This document shows, one piece after another, positions 18,901-28,037 of a stretch of DNA of 50,197 bases (position 1 is the first letter of the stretch; every line of letters begins with the position of its first letter). The translations under genes were made by a program, and so were the position numbers. Origin of the DNA: Puniceicoccaceae bacterium (GTDB lineage: Bacteria > Verrucomicrobiota > Verrucomicrobiia > Opitutales > Coraliomargaritaceae); contig JAFMDL010000010.1 of assembly GCA_017857255.1 (NCBI GenBank), positions 1 to 50,197 of the forward strand, given 5' to 3'. The notes beneath the pieces were generated by a model. The model was not told where the DNA came from, did no database searches, and saw only the letters and a list, made by a program, of their open reading frames with translations.

Positions 18901-21900
18901 ATTTTGAGCAAAGCAAACGGCGCTACTTCGATCGCAAAGACGCCTTCCCAGATGGCGAGCCTAGGCTATTTGAATGTGATCATGAACGCTGGCGAGCCGG
19001 TAATTCCATTCTATCCGCTGGGCTTTGTTATTGGTGCATCTCCTCCGCCTGAGATTGAGGGAGAAGATCTTTACACGCAGACGACATACTGGGAGGACTG
19101 GCGAGGCTCCTATTGGGCAATTTCTGGTGGAGAAAACGCATGGTTTTCAGCCTCTTTCTACTACCCGCTACTTCCAGACTTCTACTGGCCGAATGATGCC
19201 TTTTCTTATGTGCAGCGCCGTGACGAGCGCGGAGTTCCATTCCGAAAATGGGTCTATCCCTCGATCGGAGATTCGGTGCCATTTTTGCCATCAAACCCGA
19301 AAGTGCAGAGCACTTCAAGCAATGCACCAACAAAGATCGTCTACAAGTCCGAGTGGCCAGAAAACCCGCCAGTGCTTAAGGCTGGTGAAACTTTAACCTT
19401 TTCTGGTGGAGAGTATAGAGCGGATAACCCTACCACTATCCTCGTTGAGAATGGCGAGGCGACTACAGTCGAAACACCTGGCCTTCCTCAGGTGGTTGCA
19501 TTTGCGTCAGCAGAAATTGTTTTCGATTCAACCAAGAGTACCGCACCTAATAATTCTTGGGAGGACGATTGGACTGGGCGTATCGTCAATGCGCTCGATG
19601 TTCGCACAACGCCGCTCTCGACTCTGAATCTTCCTGATGAGTTACAGCCCGCAGCTGGAAACGTGACGATCCGTCAGGGTAAGTATTACTTCGATGACTT
19701 ACCAGCATCTCTCCAGCGCCGCGTTCGCTTCAACCCCATTGGTGGACCGACTGGAACAGGTCAACTGGAGATGATTGGTCTTCTCAACGATAAGGATATC
19801 GGCGACAGCACACTGACCGCAGCTCCGCCTGCTGTCTACGTCCTCGAGGCAAACATTCTTAACCAAAATGATAATTTAGCTCTTCAGAGTATTGTGTCCG
19901 TTACGAATGCCACTCAAAAGCAGACATGGGACGCAGCTGTGGCGAGGCTCTACAACGCGACTCGTAATCCGCAGTTGATTCCAGTTGATGAGACCAGTGG
20001 TGCATCTGCCCGAGAAGAATATCTCGCAGGTCTGATGCGTGAACCTGTCTATGAGGGTGGAGAGATAAAGAAGGACAATTTTGGCAATATCGTCTACCCA
20101 AACAGTGCAGTTGAAGTTGTGCCCCTTCGCGCTTTTGGCCCTGGTCTTGCCGTGATTCCAAATGGAGGCTACCTCGATCCAAACGGCAGTCCTGACGTTA
20201 GTTACATCACGATCGTTGAGAACAACGATGCATCACTTGGCAGTCTGCCGATCACACCACACATCATCAAGGTTGACCGACGCGAACGTTATCGTGGGGC
20301 AATCAAAACAGTAGAGGCTGAGAATGTTTTTGATGAAAACGTCGTAGTCCGCTCGACTGGTGACTTTGGCGGCAATGCGGAGGATCTTTACTTCGAATGG
20401 TGGTATCGACCCGACGATGGCAGCACAAACGTTGCGCCGCCTGACTTGATTCCAGCTGAGCAGCCCAACCCATGGAAGTTGTTCCCCGATCCGAATGGTA
20501 ATCGCGGCTTGGGCCTCTCTGAAATTACCATCAAAGGAAACCCGAATGCGCCTGAGATCCTGCTGGCAGATTCGTTTTGGTTCCTTCGTTACCGTCATAA
20601 GGATGATCAGGTTTCTGGAACGGATTGGTCGACAGTGAACTTTACTTGGGCAGGTGCAGGTAATTCCGACCCATTCAACGACTTCGACCTCAATGGCGTA
20701 AACGACTACGCTGCACAACTTGTCCAAGGGTGGATCAAGCGTGTCTTGGATGCAGTGAATCCATACGAAGCTCGGATTCGCGAGTTTGAAGGTGACAATC
20801 CAGCTACAATTACCTCGATAATTTCTCAATTAGGACCGCGCTTTGAAGGGCGCGTTGCGCTTAATCCAGACAAGGACGTCATTGAGAATGTTGGGTTGAT
20901 CGAACTTTACGACACGATCCTCGATCGCGCCCGTTCATTGAGTATTGATCTCTCTCGTCCAGTCAGCAGCCCTGCGATTGCGAACGCGCTTCAGTTGGCT
21001 TCTACGCGTCTAGCAGACTTTTATACGCTTCTGGGTAACGAGGCTTACGTTGATGCGTTGGATCCGTCGACAGGATTTGGCAGTTCGGACATTGGATCCG
21101 GCAGCTCAGCAACTGGTCGTTTTAGCTTCCAAAACCAAATGCCTTCTCTACTTCAGGAGGAACTTTCACTCTTACGTGGAGTGGATGACAACTTTGCGCG
21201 GCCTGTTTACAACAGACTCTTCTGGAACTTTACTAAGGATCAGGGCGAGGCAATCTACGCGACAAACTATAATATCACAGACGTAAACCAAGATGGCTTT
21301 ATCGACGAGGATGATGCGATGAAGCTCTTTCCTCAGGGCCATGGTGACGCGTGGGGACATTATTTGACTGCGCTACGTAATACCTATGAGCTTCTTCAGC
21401 ACCCAGCGTTTAACTGGGTGTCTCGATCGGAGTCTTATAACCTGCAGGATATTGTCATTTCGGTTGATTTCCTGGATGAGCGCAAGTTTGCTGCAACCGC
21501 AGCGCAAAAGGCAAAAGCTGGTGCCGAGATCGTTGATCTAGCCTACCGCGCCGAGTTCGTTTCCGACCCTAGTTCACAATGGCAGGGTTATTTGGATACA
21601 AATGTCGACCGTGCATGGGGAGTCGATGGCTGGACACGTCGCGTTGCGCAGGGTGCATACTTTGACTGGGTGACTGCTAATGCGCTACTGCCCTCAGAAC
21701 ATCCAAACGATACTCTCGAAGGCATCGCCAAGGTCGACCGCAAGTCGAATAGCGATATCTCGGTGATCTCATCTAATCTCAATTCTGTTCAGCGGACACT
21801 CGATAACTCTGACAAGGGCTTTAACCCACTTGGAGTCTCTCAAGATGCATTGGTAATGGACATCGACCCGACTTACCTAGAGGTGGGTTCCGGGATTCAG

Positions 21901-24399
21901 GGCCAATTACATTTCGAGCAGATCTATGAGCGAGCTGTTTTGATGCTGGGCAATGCCCAAACAGCGAAATCTGGGGCTGACGAGGCAGGATCTCGTTTGC
22001 GCGATATTGGCGTCAGCGAGACGGAGTTCCGCAACGCGACTTTCCAGGAAGACCTTACCTACCGTAACCGTTTGATTGAGATTTTCGGTAAACCTTATGA
22101 AGGGACTATCGGTCCAGGACGTTTCTATCCGGCTGGCTACGAAGGCCCGGATCTCGCCCTTTATGCTTACGTCGCCACCAATAAGATTTCATCACAAACA
22201 GTTCCTGGTCCAGCTGCGAGTTATGCGACGTTTAACTCCTCGGATGGCTATAAACTTAATGGCGGTGATCTCTACAATGCTTTTGAGGGCGACAACTCCG
22301 ACTACGAAGGTGATCCCGATGGCAAGCTATGGAGCAGCGCTTTTGCTGACAGCTTGGATGATGTTGGCAGCGATTTACGTAATCTGTTTAATCCCACATT
22401 CGCATCCAGTACTAACAGCCTGACCTGGGGGCAAGGTGTTGATGGTGGATTGTTTGGAGTTGATTACACGGATTTGACTGCGCCGAAGGTGGAGTTGGAC
22501 AACCTCACTGAGTTGATGCCTGTAACGGCTGCTCAATACACCTTCCTAGCTCCCAATAATTGGGGCACGCGTCCCGCAGTGGGCAAATTGCAACAACTGA
22601 CCAATCAGATGTTGCAAAAAGAAGCCGATGTTGCTCTAGCGATCGCCGCATGGGATGCGCTGACAGGTGAACAGGTGCGGATCTTACGCTTGCTCAACGC
22701 ACGCCTATCCACTTCGGGTGAACTGCAAGAGCGAGATGAGGGATTTGTGCGTGTAAAGTATGTTGTGAACGCGGTGATCGCAGCCCTCGAAACATCTGAA
22801 GCACTCTCTGCGACGACCAAAGAAACTGCTTTCAAGTTGTCTGCCGCAGCGGTTGCAGCGATCCCGACTAATCTGCCGACTGGTGGTTTAGCGGTCTCTC
22901 CAGGAGACGCGATCAGTGCGGTTGGCGCAGGTATTCGCATGACTTCAACCACAGTCGAAACGGCCCTGACCTTTGCTGAGAAGGCATTCTTAGTCGGTAA
23001 GGTAATCGCTGAGCAAGGGCTCGAAATTACTGAAGCTGAGCTCGAACTCGCAAAGGGACGAGATGAGCGCACGCTGAACATTGCTGAATGGTTGAAAGAA
23101 TTCGAAGACAGTCTAGGAGATGAGCCATCCAAGCGGATCGCAGTCTTTCAGGAGTTGCAAGCGCTCGAGGATCTGTCGAACCAATATCGTTCTTTGCTGG
23201 ACGAAGGTGCACGACTGATTGACGAGCGTACAGCGTTCAATAAGCGTGTTGCTGCTGCCACACAGTTACGCCGTTATCAAGACATGACCTTCCGTATCTC
23301 ACGGAATCACAAGATCCAAAACTACCGCAGTTCCTTCGATTTGGCCGCACAGTATGCTTTCCTAGCCGCACGTGCTTATGATTATGAAACGAATTTTGCG
23401 GAAGGCGATGCAGGATCTGCTCGCAGCTACTACAATGCCATCGTCAAGGCACGCTCACTTGGCACAATTGAGGATGGCCAGCCTCAGATTGGCACTGGAC
23501 TTGCAAATATTCTAGCCTCGATTTTTCTGAATTATCAGACACAAGAAGGTCAGCTTGGATTAAATAATGTGCAGAAGGAGACTAGTGATGTTTCCCTGCG
23601 CACCGAACTGTTCCGCATCTTACAAAAGGGCAGTCAGCAACCGACAGATAGCACGGTATTGGTGCCTAATCCAGGAGTCGATTCTGATGAACTTTGGAGG
23701 CGTACACTAACCAAGGCAACAGTTGATGACTTGTGGGACATTCCTGAATTCCGCACCTACTGCCGACCGTTTGCGCCTGAGTTTAACGGATCTGGAGAAC
23801 GCGTGCCACAGCCAGGGATCGTCATTCGCTTTAGCACCGAAATCAACCCTGGTCGTAATGTCTTCGGTCAGGAACTCAGCGGTGGCGATCACTACTTCAG
23901 TTTTAGCAACTTTGCTACTAAGATTGCGAGTGCAGGTGTAGCGTTCGACGACTACGTGGACTCCTCACTACAGGCAGACCTTGCCGCAACGCCACGCGTC
24001 TATTTAGTGCCTACAGGTGTAGATATTATGCGTGTCGCACGTAGTGACGATGTCGATGAAAAACGTGAGTGGCGTGTCTTCGACCAGCGTATTCCAGTGC
24101 CATTTCCCGCATCGACTGCGGACCTGCAAAATAGCGGTTACATTCCTGTCATTGATTCGCTTAATGGTAACTTCGGTGAGCAGCGTAAATTCTCAGATTT
24201 CCGTGCATATCCGAGTGATTACTTGGAGCCGGCTCAAGACACGCGCTTGATCGGTCGGTCAGTCTGGAACACGAGCTGGGTATTAATTATTCCTGGACTC
24301 AACCTGAACTCGGATTCGGAGCGTGGTATTGAACGCTTCATCGAAAGTGTCTCTGACATTAAACTCTCACTCTATACCTACGGCCAAAGTGGCGGCTAA
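15928..24399 (+). CDS. Giant secreted protein (2823 aa), beta-rich N-terminus and helical/TcA-like C-terminal third
   Basis: Signal peptide 1-23 (KLLFSTLLLSLPASLLA). Residues ~25-165 are a beta domain. Modules near 270-480 carry repeated WQ-x-x-Y cores (MIWQHEYAITIDSD, FIWQLQYGVDAQSS) ending in a WFxAG/PG turn. A long beta-rich middle follows, with YWEDWRGSYWAIS and FEWWYRPDDG. A dockerin or EF-hand-like calcium loop lies at D1785-D1796 (DVNQDGFIDEDD). From ~2210 the protein turns helical: a small-residue-rich stretch, a charged coiled-coil-like part (~2320-2450), a pair of helices around FDLAAQYAFLAARAYDYETN, and a final beta domain (~2605-2823) ending FIESVSDIKLSLYTYGQSGG. The order recalls the back end of TcA toxin subunits, by eye only. 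Close relatives seem to exist in other PVC bacteria, but I know of no tested function. It starts 23 bases after the previous gene. Confidence 0.8.
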   Translation: MKHFGLKLLFSTLLLSLPASLLAVLDVRVVIQNDIDTPQITVTNMGDESISKFRIIADPFDTQKFNDTGAWFNRNFTRPAGSTAGGTTQVTQSSTNKHILEFVFDSFDPGESFSAEVDIVAGAGNWPIWFFDETSPAVIEVTSRSDTANPKTYTLPTSNPGPANYTFRGPQRFNLNFEHLTKANVSLTNISGISVEIDGQAVPYTESGYNITSGDLVRVTVSEFLYRDMHGNNLDLNLAADGQERFKAIGITVNQVAETANPLRYTFEMEENTTLTMIWQHEYAITIDSDFSNTLGQVDGVDFVGPLSSKATGNPEPAVNKHWFEAGTVPVLTVDNFVEDITSHPGLKVRYKVKEYEVYGLFNPNIGTALNDLARKVGIDISTAAAFVDTIENISSDGAEPRIQIPARSGSTLGNPSGIKFIWQLQYGVDAQSSNGDGDDLVVVETKASISDPYVETVDRWFDPGTPIRVLFKKVDSGGDQIVSWFNGDTYYFNVDADIDPSSYDLEDSTDLPDPNRASYEIEASYVGLTIPSISRPVRAITNYGQAPIFIPSVEIGQPLFNPVVYPQFVTRFNFKPNEFADQESAVWDPAQGRLYPTKPGTFKLQWTEPDRTDPTQVIYTAVLPFDPERGISGHYPHIHGTPSVNVDPVADDNLIFKEVKYTTAGAAVDGSNLFTTTDPGISVLVFTELNDFGRSGETREFIFVRVVDSRNWDADLGTTQTATIGTKITETSDVDRASLGTGYLIDPNQLDTIFSDAGLGRYNVNIYDGQRLDGILATDIYDLTDYESLTLTLANPDALPGPIIPVNEYHGPGQDQDVLPVVVWYDNPLINQNILWPYVAKIYRPEWPSKSSLPKIIIASEFGSEAQYPEGTDQIVRGASNGFPESNTFDPSRFQSVSIYSQNDPNVPGFNPNEEHAVMAPSLRNVTVSPRPPAAYALRDGDLNTKVNTIDYTSDPFVLVEFVDQASGEAGMQVYDILKTEGTRDFVPQFILSKANGATSIAKTPSQMASLGYLNVIMNAGEPVIPFYPLGFVIGASPPPEIEGEDLYTQTTYWEDWRGSYWAISGGENAWFSASFYYPLLPDFYWPNDAFSYVQRRDERGVPFRKWVYPSIGDSVPFLPSNPKVQSTSSNAPTKIVYKSEWPENPPVLKAGETLTFSGGEYRADNPTTILVENGEATTVETPGLPQVVAFASAEIVFDSTKSTAPNNSWEDDWTGRIVNALDVRTTPLSTLNLPDELQPAAGNVTIRQGKYYFDDLPASLQRRVRFNPIGGPTGTGQLEMIGLLNDKDIGDSTLTAAPPAVYVLEANILNQNDNLALQSIVSVTNATQKQTWDAAVARLYNATRNPQLIPVDETSGASAREEYLAGLMREPVYEGGEIKKDNFGNIVYPNSAVEVVPLRAFGPGLAVIPNGGYLDPNGSPDVSYITIVENNDASLGSLPITPHIIKVDRRERYRGAIKTVEAENVFDENVVVRSTGDFGGNAEDLYFEWWYRPDDGSTNVAPPDLIPAEQPNPWKLFPDPNGNRGLGLSEITIKGNPNAPEILLADSFWFLRYRHKDDQVSGTDWSTVNFTWAGAGNSDPFNDFDLNGVNDYAAQLVQGWIKRVLDAVNPYEARIREFEGDNPATITSIISQLGPRFEGRVALNPDKDVIENVGLIELYDTILDRARSLSIDLSRPVSSPAIANALQLASTRLADFYTLLGNEAYVDALDPSTGFGSSDIGSGSSATGRFSFQNQMPSLLQEELSLLRGVDDNFARPVYNRLFWNFTKDQGEAIYATNYNITDVNQDGFIDEDDAMKLFPQGHGDAWGHYLTALRNTYELLQHPAFNWVSRSESYNLQDIVISVDFLDERKFAATAAQKAKAGAEIVDLAYRAEFVSDPSSQWQGYLDTNVDRAWGVDGWTRRVAQGAYFDWVTANALLPSEHPNDTLEGIAKVDRKSNSDISVISSNLNSVQRTLDNSDKGFNPLGVSQDALVMDIDPTYLEVGSGIQGQLHFEQIYERAVLMLGNAQTAKSGADEAGSRLRDIGVSETEFRNATFQEDLTYRNRLIEIFGKPYEGTIGPGRFYPAGYEGPDLALYAYVATNKISSQTVPGPAASYATFNSSDGYKLNGGDLYNAFEGDNSDYEGDPDGKLWSSAFADSLDDVGSDLRNLFNPTFASSTNSLTWGQGVDGGLFGVDYTDLTAPKVELDNLTELMPVTAAQYTFLAPNNWGTRPAVGKLQQLTNQMLQKEADVALAIAAWDALTGEQVRILRLLNARLSTSGELQERDEGFVRVKYVVNAVIAALETSEALSATTKETAFKLSAAAVAAIPTNLPTGGLAVSPGDAISAVGAGIRMTSTTVETALTFAEKAFLVGKVIAEQGLEITEAELELAKGRDERTLNIAEWLKEFEDSLGDEPSKRIAVFQELQALEDLSNQYRSLLDEGARLIDERTAFNKRVAAATQLRRYQDMTFRISRNHKIQNYRSSFDLAAQYAFLAARAYDYETNFAEGDAGSARSYYNAIVKARSLGTIEDGQPQIGTGLANILASIFLNYQTQEGQLGLNNVQKETSDVSLRTELFRILQKGSQQPTDSTVLVPNPGVDSDELWRRTLTKATVDDLWDIPEFRTYCRPFAPEFNGSGERVPQPGIVIRFSTEINPGRNVFGQELSGGDHYFSFSNFATKIASAGVAFDDYVDSSLQADLAATPRVYLVPTGVDIMRVARSDDVDEKREWRVFDQRIPVPFPASTADLQNSGYIPVIDSLNGNFGEQRKFSDFRAYPSDYLEPAQDTRLIGRSVWNTSWVLIIPGLNLNSDSERGIERFIESVSDIKLSLYTYGQSGG

Positions 24400-24453
24400 A
24401 AGATGAGGACACTACAATCTAAAACATTCGCTGAACGAACCAATTCGCACATC

Positions 24454-27069
24454 ATGAATTACTTACACAGACTGTTCGGTATTTTTATCGCGCTCGCTAT
24501 GCTTGCCATCTCTGGCAATTCATTACATGCCGATTTGGAGGACGAGGTGATTATTGAGCCTCCGACGGTTTTATTCGGTAAGATCTTTAATCGGACTGCC
24601 AATAGTGAGGTCCTTAACCAAGGTCAACTTACCGTTCAGATCCAGTTTGAAGGTGGGCCACCTGTCTCGATGGCCACCGATCTATCTGATTATTCTAACG
24701 GAGAGTATTCCTATGTGCTGGAGATCCCGCACCAGGCGTTGAGTTTAGGTTTGGTTGATAACGCTCAATACCTTTCCCTCAAAGGCTCCTCTAGTGTACT
24801 GACGCTTCAAGCGTTGGCAGTGGATGGCTTCACTGCATCCGTGGTAGCTCCGGGTAGGTCCTCGATGGAGTTGACCCAAAAAGATCGTGGTCAGGTGCTT
24901 CGCTTAGATTTAGAGGTTTCTTTGCCCGAGCAAGATTTCGATGGCGATGGTATTCCTGACTGGTGGGAGGATGCCCACAGCCTCGATAAGCAGTTTGCCG
25001 ATGATGCGACTGGTGATGATGATAACGACGGATTGGATAATCTGGCTGAGTATCTTGGAGGAACCGATCCGGATCGTAGCGATTTACAGCCTGCCATCCT
25101 TACCAGTGAACTCGTGGCTTATGCGGGTGGGGCTTCCATCATACTGCTGCAAAGTGCAGATGTTGATACGGACCCAGAGGACCTGACTTATCAGTTTACC
25201 TCACTACCAGCATCGGGTATGCTTGCTCGATGGGATCCGACTAGTCGCATCTTGACTCCGCTCGCCGCGGGCGCGCAGATGACTCAGGCGGAGATCAGTC
25301 AAGGCCTGCTTCGTTTTAAGCTTGAAGGCGCTGCGGTGAATCCGGTGGAACGCTTTTTAATTGCATTGAGTGATGGAAGCGCGGCCTATGCCGCAACTGA
25401 TGCGGAGATTGCGATTTACATCACGGAATCAATTGATCCTGAGGTCATATTAACTCCACTAGAATCAATTCGTGCAGACCTCTCTGCGAATATAGCGGCT
25501 GGTGTGATCGCTCTTGATTTAGGGCGTTCGACGACTGCTTCGATTTTGGACTTGAGTGCGGAGACAGATGCGATCGTTCCTGAGGGCGAAGTCATCGGCT
25601 CTCCGTATGCCTTTGTTCTGATTAGCGGCTCATCTCCGTCTGATATCACTGGTAGTCCGTTGTGCGACTTTATTGTGGCGAGTCAGTCTGCCTCGGGTTC
25701 GTATACCGGCGGAGTAGGTGGTGATACCTTCTATTTCCTATCGGCTCAAGAACCGCAGATTGTAGAGGATTTCTCAATCGCTGAAGGGGATGTTCTGGAT
25801 GTTTCTGGACTTCTAGTAGGCCCATCCAGTCAATTGTTTGATTATCTAACTGTGTCGCTCGTTGGCGACGATACGCAGCTCAATGTATATGCTAGCGGCA
25901 CCCAAGCTGTGCTGCCTGATTTGACTATCACTTTGCCGAACCAACATCTTGCGCAGAGCGATCTAGTTGAGCTTTATTATGATGGTCAACTAGCGTCCGG
26001 CGATGTGGGCCTTGATCCACGCATTTCTATCGCAGCGATTAACAATGCTGCGGAGAAAAATGAATCTTCTGGTTCCTTTGTATTAACACGTGAAGGTGAC
26101 TTATCTTCCGAATTAACTGCGAGTATCGCGCTATCCGGAACGGCATTAAACGGTAGCGACTTTCGTACGATTCAGCCCACCGTAGTATTTGGCGTAAATG
26201 AGTCGGAAGCGACTATTTCAGTTAGCCCATTTGCTGATGGCATTACTGAACCTACTGAGAAGCTGATTGTCACTCTGACACCGAATGCCGCTTACCTGTT
26301 AGGTGATACGTCAAGTGCAGAGATAGATATTCTGGATCAATTGCCAGAGCTTCATTTTGAAGTCCTAGCTTCGAAGGCCGTTGCAGATCCAATTCAACCT
26401 GGCTTGCTTTTGTTACACCGGACTTCATCGCTTGGCGCTTCACTGTTTGTTCCATTGGAGATCTCTGGCACCGCGCGGAACGGTGTAGACTACACCTATG
26501 TGACTCCATTTATTGAATTTGCCCCAGGTGTAACCACTAAGCCTATACAGTTTATTCCATCAGCGCACCTAGCGGCGCTTCCTGATCGTTTCGTAAAATC
26601 GATTCACGTAGCCGTTAAAGATGGCTCTACTTATGACGTGGTCGGTGGCAGCGAGAAGCTGTATTTAATCAAGGAGCAAATGACCTTTGCCGAATGGCAA
26701 ATTTCGAGGCAGGAGGGGGACGATGCTGCGGCATTTGTTGCCTCTGCTAGTGTGCCTTCGGATGCGTCACTGCTCCACTTCGCCCTTGCAGGGGATATGA
26801 ATACTGAGCCGATGCCTAAGGATTTGGCGCCAAACATTGCACTGCTCGACGATTACATTGAGATCAGTTATCGTAGCAATCAGTTAGCTTTAGGTGTGGA
26901 GGCCACTGTCGAGTGTATGCTTCCTGGAGGTGATTGGGAGGATGCTGGTTCCGAGTTTGTGCTTTCTGATAAAGATGGAGCAGATCCAAGCGTGTTGGTT
27001 TACCGCTCCACGATGAAGTATAGCGAGCATGATTGCATGCTTATACGAATTAGCGTTAATCTCAAATGA
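24454..27069 (+). CDS. Secreted multi-domain protein: TSP3/EF-hand, cadherin-like, RTX-type and two Calx-beta domains
   Basis: The ATG at 24454 is chosen because it gives a proper signal peptide (FGIFIALAMLAISGNSLHA); an in-frame ATG at 24403 would add 17 polar residues. The product is about 871 residues. Residues ~160-211 hold thrombospondin-type-3 calcium loops (DFDGDGIPDWWED, DDDNDGLDNLAEYLGG). Residues ~215-330 are a CSPG/cadherin-like repeat. Residues ~383-514 resemble the RTX/type I-secretion tail (GGVGGDTFYFLSAQEPQIVE). Calx-beta domains lie at ~521-629 and ~631-743. The ending (FAEWQISRQ...LLHFALAGD...) matches the C-terminal module typical of secreted verrucomicrobial proteins. It is calcium-dependent and probably adhesive. 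The stop overlaps the next start by four bases (ATGA). Confidence 0.82.
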   Translation: MNYLHRLFGIFIALAMLAISGNSLHADLEDEVIIEPPTVLFGKIFNRTANSEVLNQGQLTVQIQFEGGPPVSMATDLSDYSNGEYSYVLEIPHQALSLGLVDNAQYLSLKGSSSVLTLQALAVDGFTASVVAPGRSSMELTQKDRGQVLRLDLEVSLPEQDFDGDGIPDWWEDAHSLDKQFADDATGDDDNDGLDNLAEYLGGTDPDRSDLQPAILTSELVAYAGGASIILLQSADVDTDPEDLTYQFTSLPASGMLARWDPTSRILTPLAAGAQMTQAEISQGLLRFKLEGAAVNPVERFLIALSDGSAAYAATDAEIAIYITESIDPEVILTPLESIRADLSANIAAGVIALDLGRSTTASILDLSAETDAIVPEGEVIGSPYAFVLISGSSPSDITGSPLCDFIVASQSASGSYTGGVGGDTFYFLSAQEPQIVEDFSIAEGDVLDVSGLLVGPSSQLFDYLTVSLVGDDTQLNVYASGTQAVLPDLTITLPNQHLAQSDLVELYYDGQLASGDVGLDPRISIAAINNAAEKNESSGSFVLTREGDLSSELTASIALSGTALNGSDFRTIQPTVVFGVNESEATISVSPFADGITEPTEKLIVTLTPNAAYLLGDTSSAEIDILDQLPELHFEVLASKAVADPIQPGLLLLHRTSSLGASLFVPLEISGTARNGVDYTYVTPFIEFAPGVTTKPIQFIPSAHLAALPDRFVKSIHVAVKDGSTYDVVGGSEKLYLIKEQMTFAEWQISRQEGDDAAAFVASASVPSDASLLHFALAGDMNTEPMPKDLAPNIALLDDYIEISYRSNQLALGVEATVECMLPGGDWEDAGSEFVLSDKDGADPSVLVYRSTMKYSEHDCMLIRISVNLK

Positions 27070-27983
27070 GTAACATTATCTTTCAGACGGGCGTAGCGAT
27101 CGTCCTATACATTTTGGCAGTCGGATTTTCCGGTTGCTCGGAGTCTCAGCTGTCTGTGAAAGATTCAACCGTGCAGGTGTATGCGGTGGTTGGTAGCCGA
27201 ATGATTACCGAGGTCGACCTTGAGCGTGAGTATGCGCGACGAGAATTACTCGGGCTGGCCAAACTTGCAGAAGAGGAAACTCTTGAGGAATTGATCGAAC
27301 GTGCTGCACTGGTGGAGTATGCTCGGGACCTAGGTCTCGGAGATGATCCAGTCGTGGCACATCGTATGGACAGTTTGCTGATTCACGCGCTGCGACAACG
27401 TTCTCAAGGCAGTGATCCTGCATTAGAGCAAGTCAGTGAGGAAACTGTGGCTGCTGCGTATCTCGAGCGTTTGGATAATTTTACGAGCCCTGGAGCGACA
27501 CGTCTGGCGGTTCTTTTTATCGAAGTGAGCAACAAGCTATCACACTCACAGCAAAACGAAGCGGAGGAGCGATTGCGTGAAGCAGTATCGCTGCTTGAGT
27601 CGGAAGGCCTTTCCGCAAGTCAAGGGTTTGGTCGAATTGCCAGCGAATATTCTGACGAGCAACTGAGTCGCTACCGCGGGGGCGATGTGGGTTGGATTCC
27701 GGATCCGATGACAAATCACCGCTTGCCGAGTGTCGTTTTGGAGGCCGGCCGTGGGCTTGATGTGGGTGCTACCAGTGACGTAATTACACTCGAGAATGGT
27801 TGTTGGATCGTGATGAAAACGGGATCACGTCCCTCGACAGTTCGCCCGCTTGAGTCGGTAGATGATTTAATTCGAAACGAACTTATTGCACGTAAGCAAG
27901 CGGAGAGACAAACCGCTCACCTCGCCGATGCCCTGAGTGCGGTTACAATTCAACGTATACTCGCCGATTCTGACGACAGTTAA
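27066..27983 (+). CDS. Parvulin-type peptidyl-prolyl isomerase lipoprotein (SurA/PrsA/PpiC-like)
   Basis: 305 residues. The N-terminus VLYILAVGFSGCSES is a lipoprotein signal with the lipid-modified cysteine at ~24. Residues ~38-130 are charged helices like the SurA/PrsA chaperone N-domain (VVGSRMITEVDLEREYARRE). Residues ~141-254 are the rotamase domain, with FGRIASEYSDEQLSRYRGG, VGWIP and the closing ENGCWIVMKTG. A further helix caps the C-terminus. It should catalyse prolyl cis-trans isomerisation and act as a periplasmic chaperone. Translational coupling with the previous gene (4-base overlap), and its place between the 871- and 3508-residue proteins, argue for a dedicated role in folding these giants (inference). 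Confidence 0.88.
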   Translation: MSNIIFQTGVAIVLYILAVGFSGCSESQLSVKDSTVQVYAVVGSRMITEVDLEREYARRELLGLAKLAEEETLEELIERAALVEYARDLGLGDDPVVAHRMDSLLIHALRQRSQGSDPALEQVSEETVAAAYLERLDNFTSPGATRLAVLFIEVSNKLSHSQQNEAEERLREAVSLLESEGLSASQGFGRIASEYSDEQLSRYRGGDVGWIPDPMTNHRLPSVVLEAGRGLDVGATSDVITLENGCWIVMKTGSRPSTVRPLESVDDLIRNELIARKQAERQTAHLADALSAVTIQRILADSDDS

Positions 27984-28037
27984 CCAGTACACCTTTCCTT
28001 TTATCATTTAGTAAAACATCGCGAATCGAACTTATCT

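Noticed and set aside
22605-23132. 175-codon minus-strand frame opposite the helical part of the 2823-aa protein
   Set aside because: Shadow frame rich in Ser/Ala/Arg caused by helical codons on the other strand.
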